NCBI GenBank assembly: GCA_902779305.1
Contig: CACZBD010000009.1
Span: 124,001 to 188,000 of the forward strand
Origin: an uncultured Lachnospiraceae bacterium
Lineage (GTDB): Bacteria; Bacillota; Clostridia; Lachnospirales; Lachnospiraceae
Length of the DNA stretch: 64,000 nt
Direction of reading: 5' to 3'
Positions 40,216 to 49,889 of this stretch are shown piece after piece (the first letter of the stretch is position 1; each line of letters begins with the position of its first letter). The notes under the pieces were generated by a model. It was not told where the DNA came from. It saw nothing but the letters and a program-made list of their open reading frames with translations, and did no database searches. Position numbers and translations under genes: made by a program.

Positions 40216-42405
40216 CTACCGACGAAAGTCTGTATTTTTAAAAATTTTCAATTTTTTTAGCAGCGCCTGCTTTTTGCTCCGAAATCTCTCTTCGCGAAGC
40301 CTCCGGTTTCCTGTCAGAAACAGTTCCACATCGTCAGATGTCATCTTCGCATCCGCATAAAGCAGCGTCTCGTATACCCCGATAAAGGAAAGACACTCCT
40401 TGGGAATGCGTTGTCCTGTGCGCATTCTGAATTCCGAAAGTGTTTCCGCATATTCCGGCCGGCAGCCCATCCGTTTCAGGATCCGCATGTTTTTGCCCCA
40501 CAGGATCCTGACCTTTCCCTCTTCATCCGCTTTCTGATACCGGATCCTTCTGATGAGCAGATCCATCAGGAGGAACAGCAGCGCAAACGCAGCCGCATAT
40601 ACGATAGGAAACAGCAGTTTTCTGACCGTTTTTGCGTTTGCTTTTTCCAAAGCACCCTCTTCCGGTTCCGGCGCCTCTTCCGGCTCTTCTTCCGGATAAG
40701 CTGTCCCGTCTTTTTCGATCTGCCAGCCGATATTTGCTCTTCTTGACGGCGTCGCATCAAGATCAACCCAGCCGAAACCTTCGATGTAAGCCTGTGCCCA
40801 GGCGTGCGCCTTGGAAGACGATACGGGGAAGGAGCCGGAAAGCGAATTGAAGCAGTATCCCTGCAGATACCTTGCGGGAATTCCCTGCGATCTGGCCATC
40901 AGCACAAAAGCGGTCGCATAGTGTGTGCAGTACCCGGTCTTGGATCTGAACAGAAAATGATCCAGAAATGTTGCCGCGCTGTTCACATCCTTCGGCAGTT
41001 CCCCGGGAGTTCTCGTATAAGTAACATCCTTAAAGATCTCTTCGATCCGAAGCAGCTTCTCATAGTCATTGTCCGCACCTTCCAGTTTCTCCTGAAGGAA
41101 CGCGCGCATTTCATCAGACAGTCCCGGTTCCTCGCAGTAGATCTTCCGGATCCGGTCATGGTATGCCTCCAGATCCTCCATCGAATATTTCTGTGCATCT
41201 TTTCTCGAAAGCATGCTTTTCGCGCTCTCAAAGCTCGCTTCGCTGACGGGCCCTCTTGCGGTAAGGATCCGCTTCCATCCCTCATGATCCGTGTTGATCC
41301 TGAAAAAATCAACCCGGTAATTTGCCTGCTTCTTCTCATTCAAAACAAGATCTCCGCCAAGCAGGGCAGGATGTTCTCCGCTGATCGTCGGAAATGCCTT
41401 GAGCGGCAGGAACACACGGTCCGTCCTGGTGCCGATACACTCGACATCGATCCGTCCCCTTTTGAGATAATCCTGCAAATGCGCTTCATCCTGCGCAAGG
41501 ATGGCCGCTGTTGTCTCCAGGATATCCAGCATCTCATAGTTCATTGCAGAATCATCCGTCTTTTCCCAGATCCTGCCGTCAAACCTGTCAAAGCTCTCTC
41601 CCGCAAGATAGACGCCGCAGTCTTTCGGAAGATCCGTGGAAACTCTTAAAACCTCATAATTTCCGCGGCCGAGTCTTCCGAGGATCTTTGCGTCATCCGA
41701 AAATCCCACGTTGGCGACCCTGTCATCGTGATCTTCCGTTTCAAAATAACTCATCATGACTTCGTAGCGGCTTTTGACTTTTTCGACGGTCTTTTTTACA
41801 AAGGACCAGTCGTAGATCTTATCCGGCATCCTGATCAGGGAAAGGATCAGAAAAGCGAGAAACAGATACGGCAGGAGCAGGGCGAGATGCCGTCTGACCT
41901 CTGTATCGCCCTCTTTTTTCCACCTTTTCTGGATCTGTTCGAGGAGCGCAAACAGCATATAGAAATAGACTGACAGCGCAACCGCTTTTCCCGGCGTGAT
42001 GTTTCTGATGAGACAAAGCGCAAAATAGACAAGAACGCTCAGGATGGGCAGAAGACGCAGGATTGGAACTCTCTGCGATACGGTCTCAAACAAAAAAGAG
42101 AGCAGGCAGACAACGGCAACGCCAAGGATCCAGACATGTTCCCTGACGATCGTTTCCCTAAGTCCCGGCTCAAGCGCAAGAAACAGTCCCGCAAAAAGCG
42201 TAAGCAGGACCCCGCCCGCGGCGATCTTCCCCCGCGTTTTAATGCGCCTCAAGAGTGCAAAGAATACGGAAAACGCGACCGTCAGAATAAGCAGCGGGAA
42301 AAGTCCCACCGCGTCCCTGTGATTTTGATAAAGATAGAACAACATCACGGAAGCAAGACTTACGGGGACCGTATAAGCAATGTCATACAGGAAGGCCGCC
42401 ATCAC
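40216..42405 (-). CDS. Membrane transglutaminase-like protein (TgpA type)
   Basis: 729 residues. About six N-terminal membrane helices (to about residue 200) precede an outward transglutaminase-like domain. The catalytic triad motifs are visible: Cys in SKTGYCTHYATAFVLMARSQ (Cys about 491), His in HAWAQAYIEGFGWVDLDATP (His about 534) with the following Asp. One further membrane helix near 600 is followed by a cytoplasmic DUF4129-like tail. The gene overlaps the DUF58 gene by four bases. The MoxR-DUF58-TgpA set is common; its substrate is unknown. Confidence 0.92.
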   Translation of the reverse strand: MMAAFLYDIAYTVPVSLASVMLFYLYQNHRDAVGLFPLLILTVAFSVFFALLRRIKTRGKIAAGGVLLTLFAGLFLALEPGLRETIVREHVWILGVAVVCLLSFLFETVSQRVPILRLLPILSVLVYFALCLIRNITPGKAVALSVYFYMLFALLEQIQKRWKKEGDTEVRRHLALLLPYLFLAFLILSLIRMPDKIYDWSFVKKTVEKVKSRYEVMMSYFETEDHDDRVANVGFSDDAKILGRLGRGNYEVLRVSTDLPKDCGVYLAGESFDRFDGRIWEKTDDSAMNYEMLDILETTAAILAQDEAHLQDYLKRGRIDVECIGTRTDRVFLPLKAFPTISGEHPALLGGDLVLNEKKQANYRVDFFRINTDHEGWKRILTARGPVSEASFESAKSMLSRKDAQKYSMEDLEAYHDRIRKIYCEEPGLSDEMRAFLQEKLEGADNDYEKLLRIEEIFKDVTYTRTPGELPKDVNSAATFLDHFLFRSKTGYCTHYATAFVLMARSQGIPARYLQGYCFNSLSGSFPVSSSKAHAWAQAYIEGFGWVDLDATPSRRANIGWQIEKDGTAYPEEEPEEAPEPEEGALEKANAKTVRKLLFPIVYAAAFALLFLLMDLLIRRIRYQKADEEGKVRILWGKNMRILKRMGCRPEYAETLSEFRMRTGQRIPKECLSFIGVYETLLYADAKMTSDDVELFLTGNRRLREERFRSKKQALLKKLKIFKNTDFRR

Positions 42406-43562
42406 ATCACCTCCGTAAGATCTGCATCTGTGGCGATCCGGATGACTTTTACTTTGGAATGTTCCCGGATCTTCTCCTGCTCCTCGTCGCTGATCAGATA
42501 GACCACTACGCTGACATTGCCAAGGCTCAGCCGGTCAGCGAGCGTAAAAAGCGCCGCATCCCATCTGTTTACGATAAAGAAAACTGCTTTTTTATCATAT
42601 AAGACGGATCTTTGCAGAAGTTCTTCATACAAAAGTTTCGCCGTTCCCGTTTCCCGAAACCGGTAGTCCGATGCGGCCGCATAGAGTTCCTCAAAACCGT
42701 TTTCCCGGTCCACATGCATCTCTTCCGTTTCTTTTTTGGAAAAATAAACGCTGACCGGGATCCCCTGCCTGCTTAAGTAGAGTGTCAGCGCGATCACGGC
42801 TTCCAGGATCTTGTTCTCCACCGGCAGATAGATTTCTTTCTTATCGCTGCAGCGTTCCGGCTCAAAGACGATCCCTACCCCCTGCTGCCGCTCACCGGTC
42901 CGTTCCCTGACCATCAGCCGGTTTGTTGCTGCCGATGTTTTCCAGTTGATCAGCCGGACGTCATCACCGTTCACATACTCTCTGCTCAAAAGATCCGGTT
43001 CCGTCCGTTCCGCCGCATCTTCCATGGTCCCGATCATCAGCTTTGCGTTCCGGATATCGTTCAGCTGCACGATGTCAGGCTTTACCAGCGCGATATAAGG
43101 TTCCCGGTTTCTGTAAGGGATCGAAAACAGGCGCAGATAGTCCTGCACGATCAGTCTTCTGATCCCCACCTCGTATTCCCCGCGGTAATGGCAGATCATG
43201 TCGGTGCGCTTGCGGATCCCGCTCTTGGGGGCAAGTTCATATTCCGTCCCGTCCGATATGCCGCTGATCGTAAAAAAGGACGAAAAGAACTCAGCCTTGA
43301 CGCCTGAGAACAGAAAAGGGCTTTCATTTTGGAGGGAAAAATAGAACACCGCTTTGCGGTTGCAGATGATCTCACGTCCTTCCACCCTCTGGTAGACTTT
43401 GAACGTGAGTATGACAAGAACGATATATAACAGGGAAATGACGGGAAGGAGGGACAGCAGAAAAAACAGGCCGTAAGTGACCGTTCCCCCGCGGACAGAG
43501 ATCCCGATCAGGGAAAGAATCCACAATATCAGAAAGATCACGCGGTTTCGTCTCATGATCAC
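42402..43562 (-). CDS. DUF58 domain protein
   Basis: 386 residues. Two N-terminal membrane helices (about 8-52) are followed by a soluble region with the DUF58 signature REYVNGDDVRLINWKTSAAT and then a von Willebrand A-like fold. The protein is membrane bound, and in homologous systems works with the MoxR ATPase. Its stop and start each overlap neighbouring genes by four bases (ATGA), which implies fixed stoichiometry. Confidence 0.92.
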   Translation of the reverse strand: MIMRRNRVIFLILWILSLIGISVRGGTVTYGLFFLLSLLPVISLLYIVLVILTFKVYQRVEGREIICNRKAVFYFSLQNESPFLFSGVKAEFFSSFFTISGISDGTEYELAPKSGIRKRTDMICHYRGEYEVGIRRLIVQDYLRLFSIPYRNREPYIALVKPDIVQLNDIRNAKLMIGTMEDAAERTEPDLLSREYVNGDDVRLINWKTSAATNRLMVRERTGERQQGVGIVFEPERCSDKKEIYLPVENKILEAVIALTLYLSRQGIPVSVYFSKKETEEMHVDRENGFEELYAAASDYRFRETGTAKLLYEELLQRSVLYDKKAVFFIVNRWDAALFTLADRLSLGNVSVVVYLISDEEQEKIREHSKVKVIRIATDADLTEVM

Positions 43563-44479
43563 TCCATCGGAACCTTCACCTTCAGGATCAGGCTCTTTAT
43601 GATCCCGTCAACATCTTCGTTTTTGATCCTGCTCTCGGAAGTCAGAGCCATCCTGTGGTGCAGAACATTGACGGCAACCGCCTTCACGTCATCCGGCAGG
43701 ACAAAGGACCGCTTACAGAGAAATGCTTTGGCCCGCGCCGCAGCAGTCAGGAACAGCATCGCCCGCGGACTTGCTCCCATAATGAAACGTTCTTCTTTCC
43801 GCGTACGATCCGTGATCTCCTGAATATAGCGGATCACGCTTTCTGAGATCGTCACCTTTTTCACTTCTTCCCGAAGCGCCAAGATCTCTTCTTTCGTACA
43901 GACGCTTTCCGGAAGTTTGGAATTTTTACCATCCAGAAAATCATGGATCAGATGGATCTCTTCACTTTCGGAAGGATAACCGACAGACAGTTTCATCATA
44001 AAGCGGTCAAGTTGGGCCTCGGGAAGCGGATAAGTCCCCAAAAATCCGATCGGATTCTGCGTGGCAATGACCATAAAGGGTTCGGGAAGCGGGTAACGTT
44101 TTCCGTCCACCGTCACCTGTCCTTCCGCCATGGCTTCCAAAAGGCTTGCCTGGGTCTTTGGCGAAGTCCGGTTGATCTCATCCGCAAGAAGGATCTGATG
44201 CATGATCACACCTTCCTTGTATTGAAATTCGCCGGTCTTCGGATTGTATACGGAAACCCCGGTCACATCGGAAGGAAGCGTATCCGGCGTGAACTGGATC
44301 CTGGAAAAACTCAATCCCACGGTGGCGGCCAGTGTCTTGGCCAGCGTGGTCTTTCCGACCCCCGGCACGTCTTCAAGAAGCACATGTCCGCCGGAAAGCA
44401 GGCAGATCAGGACATTTTCGACCACATCCTCTTTGCCTGCAAAATATTCGTTTATCCCGGTTTTGATTTTTTCGATCAT
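43559..44479 (-). CDS. MoxR-family AAA+ ATPase
   Basis: A 306-residue AAA+ ATPase. Walker A EDVPGVGKTTLAKTLA (GKT at 42-44), Walker B ILLADEINRTSPKTQASLLE, and a C-terminal lid with GASPRAMLFLTAAARAKAFL. MoxR ATPases act as chaperone-like factors for metal insertion or assembly of partner proteins with VWA folds, here the DUF58 protein. Four-base overlaps at both ends join it to the SDR and DUF58 genes. Confidence 0.94.
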   Translation of the reverse strand: MIEKIKTGINEYFAGKEDVVENVLICLLSGGHVLLEDVPGVGKTTLAKTLAATVGLSFSRIQFTPDTLPSDVTGVSVYNPKTGEFQYKEGVIMHQILLADEINRTSPKTQASLLEAMAEGQVTVDGKRYPLPEPFMVIATQNPIGFLGTYPLPEAQLDRFMMKLSVGYPSESEEIHLIHDFLDGKNSKLPESVCTKEEILALREEVKKVTISESVIRYIQEITDRTRKEERFIMGASPRAMLFLTAAARAKAFLCKRSFVLPDDVKAVAVNVLHHRMALTSESRIKNEDVDGIIKSLILKVKVPME

Positions 44480-45495
44480 CCCTGTCTGAAATCCTTTTTC
44501 ATCTTCTCAACGGCTTCGATCACCCGGTCCGTCCAGGCGTCAAATTCCGGATCTTCCGTCTGGTATTCGGGATGTGCAAGAACATTTTCCACCGTCATCC
44601 GGATCCCTTCCCTTGCGCTGATCTTAGCCCGAAATTCAGGAACCAGCGACTTGATCTTGCTGTTGTCGAACACGACCGAATTGGCTTTATCACCGATCAG
44701 ACTGCCTTCAAAATCATAGTCTCCGAGGTCTGCCAAGAGTCTTGAAGATACATAATACGGTTTCAGGGTAACCCCCAAAGCATCCGCAATGGCGCCATAG
44801 ATCTCATTCCAGCTTAAGCTCTCATCACTCGTGATATGGAAGATCTCGCCGATGGCTTTCGGATTTCCGATCAGTCCCGCATATGCGACAGCAAAATCAC
44901 TGTTGTGCGTGATCGTCCAAAGGGAAGTGCCGTCACCGTGAATGATCACGGGTTTCCCCTCTTTAATGCGCTTGACGATCTGCCAGCTGCCGCCGTTCCC
45001 ATGCACGCCGAGCGGAATGCCCCTCTCGTCATAGGTATGGCTCGGCCTGACGATCGTGACCGGAAAGCCGTCCTTCTGATAACGCTCCAAAAGATATTCT
45101 TCGCAGGCCTTTTTATTCCTGGAATATTCCCAATACGGATTTTCGAGCGGCGTTTCTTCCGTGATCCTGTAGCCTTTCGGTGGTTTCTGATAGGCGGATG
45201 CGGAACTGATGTAGATAAACTGTTTGGTCTTGTCCCTGAACAGTCTGAAATCACGCTCTAACTGCGCCGGTACGAAACCGATAAATTCGCCGACACAGTC
45301 AAAGTTCATTCCTTCCAGTTTCGCAGCCGTTTCCTCTTCATTCGAAATATCCGCAATGATCGTTTTGACATTTGCGGGAAGTCCTTCATTCCGGTTTCCC
45401 CTGTTGAGCAGATACAGCTCATGTCCCTGCCCTGCAAGCAGTTTTGTGATCGCCATGCTGATGGTCCCCGTACCACCGATAAATAAGACCTTCAT
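44476..45495 (-). CDS. NAD-dependent epimerase/dehydratase-like SDR
   Basis: A 339-residue extended SDR. The N-terminal nucleotide motif is IGGTGTISMAIT, where the third Gly of the classic pattern is replaced by Ser, common in this subfamily. The active-site Tyr and Lys lie in WEYSRNKKACEEYL. It is a nucleotide-sugar epimerase or dehydratase relative; the substrate is not known. It lies 22 bases after the lipoprotein gene and overlaps moxR by four bases. AAAGGAGAAGG precedes the ATG. Confidence 0.88.
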   Translation of the reverse strand: MKVLFIGGTGTISMAITKLLAGQGHELYLLNRGNRNEGLPANVKTIIADISNEEETAAKLEGMNFDCVGEFIGFVPAQLERDFRLFRDKTKQFIYISSASAYQKPPKGYRITEETPLENPYWEYSRNKKACEEYLLERYQKDGFPVTIVRPSHTYDERGIPLGVHGNGGSWQIVKRIKEGKPVIIHGDGTSLWTITHNSDFAVAYAGLIGNPKAIGEIFHITSDESLSWNEIYGAIADALGVTLKPYYVSSRLLADLGDYDFEGSLIGDKANSVVFDNSKIKSLVPEFRAKISAREGIRMTVENVLAHPEYQTEDPEFDAWTDRVIEAVEKMKKDFRQG

Positions 45496-45517
45496 GTTTT
45501 CCCTTCTCCTTTACTTT

Positions 45518-46297
45518 TCAGAGGATGCTGTAAAACGTATCAATGTTTTCTTCCGGGAGCGGCACCGGATCCCAGCCGTAGTCCTGATAGGCCGTAATGT
45601 TCAGCTCCTTGTCATAAACATAATTGGCAATGATCTGTGCGCGGATCTCTTCCCTGTACGCCTCGTCCTCGCCTTCTTTCATGAATGCATCATAATGTTC
45701 CCCGAAGATCTCTTTGGCGCTCTCGGTAAAATCGGACCCGTCCGCAACCACATCCATGGATATGATATCATACCCGGCATCCGTGCTCTCCACATGGATA
45801 CAGCCGGGATAGGAGCCGCCGGATTCGCACTCTAAGATTTCTCCGTTCAGATCGTAATTGAAGATCCAGAAATTTCCGTAGATCCTGATATCGGATTTGT
45901 CCGTTTCATCCTCGTAGACAATGACCGGGCAGGGAATGCTGACATCCGCTTCCGGGTAGTTTGATGCGTACTCATCAAGCAGATACTGATATAAGATGCT
46001 GTAAAACAGTTCCGGTCCGGGATATTCGTAAGCAGGAAGTTTCTCTTCCGCAATTTCTGTGCCGGCCTCAGCTGCCTCTTCTTCTGCTGCAGGCGCCTCA
46101 CTTTCCGCAGCAGGTTCCTCAGTCACTGCAGCCTCTGCGGTCTCTGCAGGCTCTGCGGGCGTTTCCTCTGTTATCGCGTTTTCCGTATTTTCCTCCGCCT
46201 GCTGATCGGAATTGACCGTGACTTTTCCGGAACAAGCGGTAAGAAGTCCCGAAAGCATCAGGCATGCTGCCATTGTCAGTGCGATTTTTCTTTTCAT
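45518..46297 (-). CDS. Putative lipoprotein with Glu/Ala-rich linker, unknown function
   Basis: 259 residues. A signal peptide MKRKIALTMAACLMLSGLL leads to lipobox LTAC (Cys22). A Glu/Ala/Pro low-complexity linker (about 30-90) precedes a folded domain of about 165 residues that could be NTF2-like (IYGNFWIFNYDLNGEILECE). The ATG at 46297 has AAGGA about 8 bases upstream, so the open frame extending to 46552 is not used. It is the first of a run of genes on the same strand (SDR, MoxR, DUF58, transglutaminase and more). A TATAAT at 46372-46367 may be its -10 box. Confidence 0.82.
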   Translation of the reverse strand: MKRKIALTMAACLMLSGLLTACSGKVTVNSDQQAEENTENAITEETPAEPAETAEAAVTEEPAAESEAPAAEEEAAEAGTEIAEEKLPAYEYPGPELFYSILYQYLLDEYASNYPEADVSIPCPVIVYEDETDKSDIRIYGNFWIFNYDLNGEILECESGGSYPGCIHVESTDAGYDIISMDVVADGSDFTESAKEIFGEHYDAFMKEGEDEAYREEIRAQIIANYVYDKELNITAYQDYGWDPVPLPEENIDTFYSIL

Positions 46298-46435
46298 CTT
46301 ATTTTCCTTCTTTCTGATGATCTTCTTGCAGTCCCTTGCAGGATCTGCGGTTTCATAGATGAATCCATTATACCAAAAACAACCCGTCTTTTTGAAGCAT
46401 TCTAAATAAGATGACAAAACTTTTTCGAAATACGG

Positions 46436-46465
46436 TTGCGAAGCATCAGCAACGTCGGATACAAT
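46436..46465 (+). promoter_or_regulatory. Likely promoter of the MFS transporter gene
   Basis: TTGCGA (46436-46441), an 18-base spacer and TACAAT (46460-46465), 78 bases before the ATG. The divergent lipoprotein gene has TATAAT (46372-46367) on the other strand. Confidence 0.55.
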
Positions 46466-46542
46466 AAGGACTGCATTGCAATGAGATCTCACGGATCGCA
46501 TTCCGGGTTTTCCATAAAGATCAAGCAAAGGAAAGATCAACC

Positions 46543-47739
46543 ATGAGAACATATAAAATGACTATCAAGGCCGCCTTTATGGGATATGTGGTACAGGCCA
46601 TCGTCAACAACTTCCTGCCGCTTCTGTTTGTACAGATGCAGAATGAATTCTCTGTTCCCTTATCAAAGATCACGCTGCTGATCACGATCAATTTTGCGAT
46701 CCAGCTTGTGATCGACTTAACCTCGGCACCCGTGATCGACAGGATCGGATATCGTGCATCGATGCTTATAAGCAACGCGGCCGTTATCTGCGGACTTACC
46801 CTGTTGACCATCCTGCCTTCTGTTTTTAAAGATCCGTTCTTCGGCGTCCTGACAGCCGTCTGCATCTATGCGGTCGGCGGCGGATTGCAGGAAGTCCTGG
46901 TCAGCCCGATCGTGGAAGCCTGCCCGAGCGACAATAAGGAAATGACCATGAGCCTGCTGCACTCGTTCTACTGCTGGGGGCATGTGGCCGTTGTTCTGCT
47001 CAGCACGCTCTTTTTTACGGTCTTCGGGATCGGAAACTGGCGGATCCTGTCTTTTGCCTGGTGCCTGATCCCCGCGATCGATCTTATCCTCTTTCTCTTT
47101 GTACCGATCGCAAAGCTCTCCGAGGAAGCTGACGGAAAGAGCGGTAAAGAAAAAACAGGCCTGAAAGGTCTGTTTTCTCAAAAGATATTCTGGATCATGA
47201 TGCTGATGATGCTTTGCGCAGGTGCCAGTGAGCAGGCGGTCAGCCAGTGGGCCTCCGCTTTCGCGGAAAAGGGCCTGCATATTTCCAAACAGATGGGTGA
47301 TCTTCTCGGGCCCATGCTGTTTGCGGTCTGTATGGGAACTTCCAGAACGATCTATGGCCTGAAGGGGCAGAAACTGCGCCTGAAAAGCTTCATGGCCGTT
47401 TCCACGGTCCTTTGTGTCCTGTCGTATCTGATCATCATTCTTTCGACGAACCCCATCCTTACGCTGCTTTCCTGCGGCCTTGCAGGCTTCTCCGTCGGCA
47501 TCTTCTGGCCGGGGACCTTCAGCATCGCAGCAAGCGGGATCAAGGGAAGCAGTACCCTGATGTTTGCGCTTTTGGCGCTCGCCGGGGACCTGGGCTGTTC
47601 CGGCGGTCCGACCTATGCCGGTGTGATCATGTCTGCCCTTGGCGGGGACATGAAGAGCGGGATCGGCGCCGCGATCATCTTCCCTGTCCTTCTGGGGCTT
47701 GGCCTGCTATTGTCCCGTTCAGCCGCTAAATCCGAATAG
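46543..47739 (+). CDS. Major facilitator superfamily transporter
   Basis: A 398-residue protein with about 12 membrane helices, the usual MFS size. The helix 2-3 loop reads DRIGYRASMLISN, matching the family's D-R-x-G-x-R pattern. The central loop is short and charged (LSEEADGKSGKEKTGLKG), with the TM7 start KIFWIMMLMMLCAG. It resembles the sugar/FucP-like MFS subset by eye, but the substrate is not determinable. AAGGAAAGATCAACC precedes the ATG. The gene ends 8 bases before the convergent chemoreceptor gene. Confidence 0.88.
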   Translation: MRTYKMTIKAAFMGYVVQAIVNNFLPLLFVQMQNEFSVPLSKITLLITINFAIQLVIDLTSAPVIDRIGYRASMLISNAAVICGLTLLTILPSVFKDPFFGVLTAVCIYAVGGGLQEVLVSPIVEACPSDNKEMTMSLLHSFYCWGHVAVVLLSTLFFTVFGIGNWRILSFAWCLIPAIDLILFLFVPIAKLSEEADGKSGKEKTGLKGLFSQKIFWIMMLMMLCAGASEQAVSQWASAFAEKGLHISKQMGDLLGPMLFAVCMGTSRTIYGLKGQKLRLKSFMAVSTVLCVLSYLIIILSTNPILTLLSCGLAGFSVGIFWPGTFSIAASGIKGSSTLMFALLALAGDLGCSGGPTYAGVIMSALGGDMKSGIGAAIIFPVLLGLGLLLSRSAAKSE

Positions 47740-47746
47740 AATACGT

Positions 47747-49762
47747 TTACAGTTCGTATCTGGAAAGATCCGAATTGATCGCATCCGAATACTGGTTCAG
47801 GTTCTCGGAAACATGCGAGATGCTTTCCGTCTCGGATAAGAGCTTGTTGCTTTCCTCTACGATCTGGTCGCTCAAGTTCAGGATCTCGGTAATGGTCGAA
47901 GCCTGTTCCTCTGTTGTTGCGGCATTGTTGGATGCAACATCATTGATCCGGCTGATGCCGTTTGTGATCTCAATGATCCCGTCTGTAGCCCTTGCAACGT
48001 CATCATAGATCGTATCAAAGGACTGGTTCGCGCTCTTAACACCCGTCATGCAGGCTTCCATATCCGTTAAGCACCTGTCAGCCTTCTGGTTGATATCTTC
48101 GATATTCTTGGTGATGCCGGCGATCAGCTGGCGGATGGTCTCGGTCGCTTCCGAAGACTGTTTTGCAAGCACACCGACTTCCGATGCAACAACGGCAAAG
48201 CCTTTGCCCATCTCACCGGCTCTTGCCGCCTCAATGGAAGCATTCAGCGACAGCAGATTCGTCTGCTCGGAGATCGCATTGATGGCATCCGTGATGCCGG
48301 TGATCTCTTCGACGGATTTGGCGGTCTCGTGGATGATCTCTGTCAGGTCGCGGATCGTATCGTTCAGCGTACCGACATTCTTGGTCATGCTTTCCATCTC
48401 TTTTCTGCCGTTCGTGGAAGAATCCATGGTTTCCACGCAGAGTTTCTTGACGTTCTCGGCATTTTCCGTCAGCACACCGGATGTCTGAGCAAGATCGGTG
48501 GCCGCATTCGCAATTTCTTCAATGGAAATGTTCATATTGTTCAGCGTCGAATTCAGGCTCTCAATGGACTGTCCCTGAGACTGGTTGGACGAAGACAGGT
48601 TCTTGGAGATCTCGTAGCATTCGCCCGCGCTGGCGTTCATTTCATTCGAGATATTGGCAAGATTCATCAGCGTACCGCGCATCTTGGCAATGTATTCGTT
48701 CAGTTCTTCACTGAGCGTCGTGATCTCGTTATTCCCCTGCGGAACAAGTGTTACGGTAAAATCACCCTGGCTGATATCCGTGATCCTGTCGGTGACTTTG
48801 GATACCGGATTTAAGTACTTGTTGATGATCACATACAGGGCAACGGCAAGCATGATCAGCAGGATCAGCGCGACCACGGAAGTCGTCGATACCGTCTGCA
48901 TGATGGTCTTGGAAACGAAAGTATAGGGAACGGCACTGACAACGACCCAGGAGGTGTCATTGATGTCGGTAGCCGCATACATCATCTTGCCGCTGGAAGT
49001 TCCCGCTGTTTTCACCTTCTGTGCGTCAACGCTCGCTGATGTGTCCAGAGAATCCAGCACCTGATTCAGACCCTGCATGATGGGATCGGAACTTTCGGGA
49101 ACCGTTTCTCCGACAACTTCCTGCACGTTGCTGACCAGAATGTCCTTGGTTTCTTTGTTGATGATATAGAATTTGGCATCTGCGGAACTTGACTTGAAGC
49201 CGTTCAGTTTTTCCGTAACTTTATCGAAATTGATATCGGAACTTAAGACGACCTTGTCCCTGAGCATGATCGAGCATGCAAGACAGGTCTTTCCGGTGGA
49301 AGCATCCACATAAGGTTCCGACGTAAAGAGTTCCCCGTTCTTTCCGAGCGCACCCGTATACCAGCCGCGGTCCAGAAAGTCAAAGGTCTCGTCCGGGATC
49401 CAGCCCGAGCCGTCCAGGAATGTCATGTCATCACCGTAGGCGATATAAATATCCTGCGAATCCGGATCCAGTGAAGTCAGCTTTAACAGCATGGCAAACG
49501 TATCATCATAGGAAGGTTCCGGGATGTTTCTGATCACATCCGCCGTCTGCTGTACCCTTTCCCCGATATTGCTCCACCAGTTGTTGACTTCGCTCGCATA
49601 AGAGATGGATTCTTTTGACAGCACGGATTCGGTAAGTGTCGTGATCCTGTCCCTCTGGATCTTGATGTTGATCCCCGTGATGACGGCAATGATAACGACC
49701 ACAAAGGCGATGATCTCCGTCAGCAGGATCTTTTTCAGGGATTTTCTCTTGGTTGTTTTCAT
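47747..49762 (-). CDS. Methyl-accepting chemotaxis protein with dCache sensor
   Basis: A 671-residue chemoreceptor. TM1 is at about 13-34, an outward dCache-type sensor (about 40-285) contains [13 protein letters not shown] and [14 protein letters not shown], typical of Cache ligand pockets. TM2 is at about 290-312, then HAMP (about 312-366), and the MA signalling domain. The kinase-binding hairpin tip [20 protein letters not shown] is highly conserved. The ligand is unknown. It supports the motility suggested by the sigma-28 promoter at 59646. AAGGAAAATCCGC precedes the ATG. Confidence 0.94.
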   Translation of the reverse strand: MKTTKRKSLKKILLTEIIAFVVVIIAVITGINIKIQRDRITTLTESVLSKESISYASEVNNWWSNIGERVQQTADVIRNIPEPSYDDTFAMLLKLTSLDPDSQDIYIAYGDDMTFLDGSGWIPDETFDFLDRGWYTGALGKNGELFTSEPYVDASTGKTCLACSIMLRDKVVLSSDINFDKVTEKLNGFKSSSADAKFYIINKETKDILVSNVQEVVGETVPESSDPIMQGLNQVLDSLDTSASVDAQKVKTAGTSSGKMMYAATDINDTSWVVVSAVPYTFVSKTIMQTVSTTSVVALILLIMLAVALYVIINKYLNPVSKVTDRITDISQGDFTVTLVPQGNNEITTLSEELNEYIAKMRGTLMNLANISNEMNASAGECYEISKNLSSSNQSQGQSIESLNSTLNNMNISIEEIANAATDLAQTSGVLTENAENVKKLCVETMDSSTNGRKEMESMTKNVGTLNDTIRDLTEIIHETAKSVEEITGITDAINAISEQTNLLSLNASIEAARAGEMGKGFAVVASEVGVLAKQSSEATETIRQLIAGITKNIEDINQKADRCLTDMEACMTGVKSANQSFDTIYDDVARATDGIIEITNGISRINDVASNNAATTEEQASTITEILNLSDQIVEESNKLLSETESISHVSENLNQYSDAINSDLSRYEL

Positions 49763-49840
49763 GCGGATTTTCCTTCTTTCGGTTTAATGTGCTTTTTGAG
49801 GAGTGATCTACTGCTTTACTCCATTAAAATACCAAGAAAA

Positions 49841-49868
49841 ATAATATCAAAAAATCGCCTTTTGTCAA
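49841..49868 (-). promoter_or_regulatory. Promoter of the chemoreceptor gene (sigma-A type)
   Basis: On the minus strand, a perfect TTGACA (49868-49863), a 16-base spacer and TATTAT (49846-49841). A GGAGT/ACTCC hairpin is present in the 70-base leader. No sigma-28-type box is seen here. Confidence 0.75.
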
Positions 49869-49889
49869 CTATTCAGCACTATGTGACAT

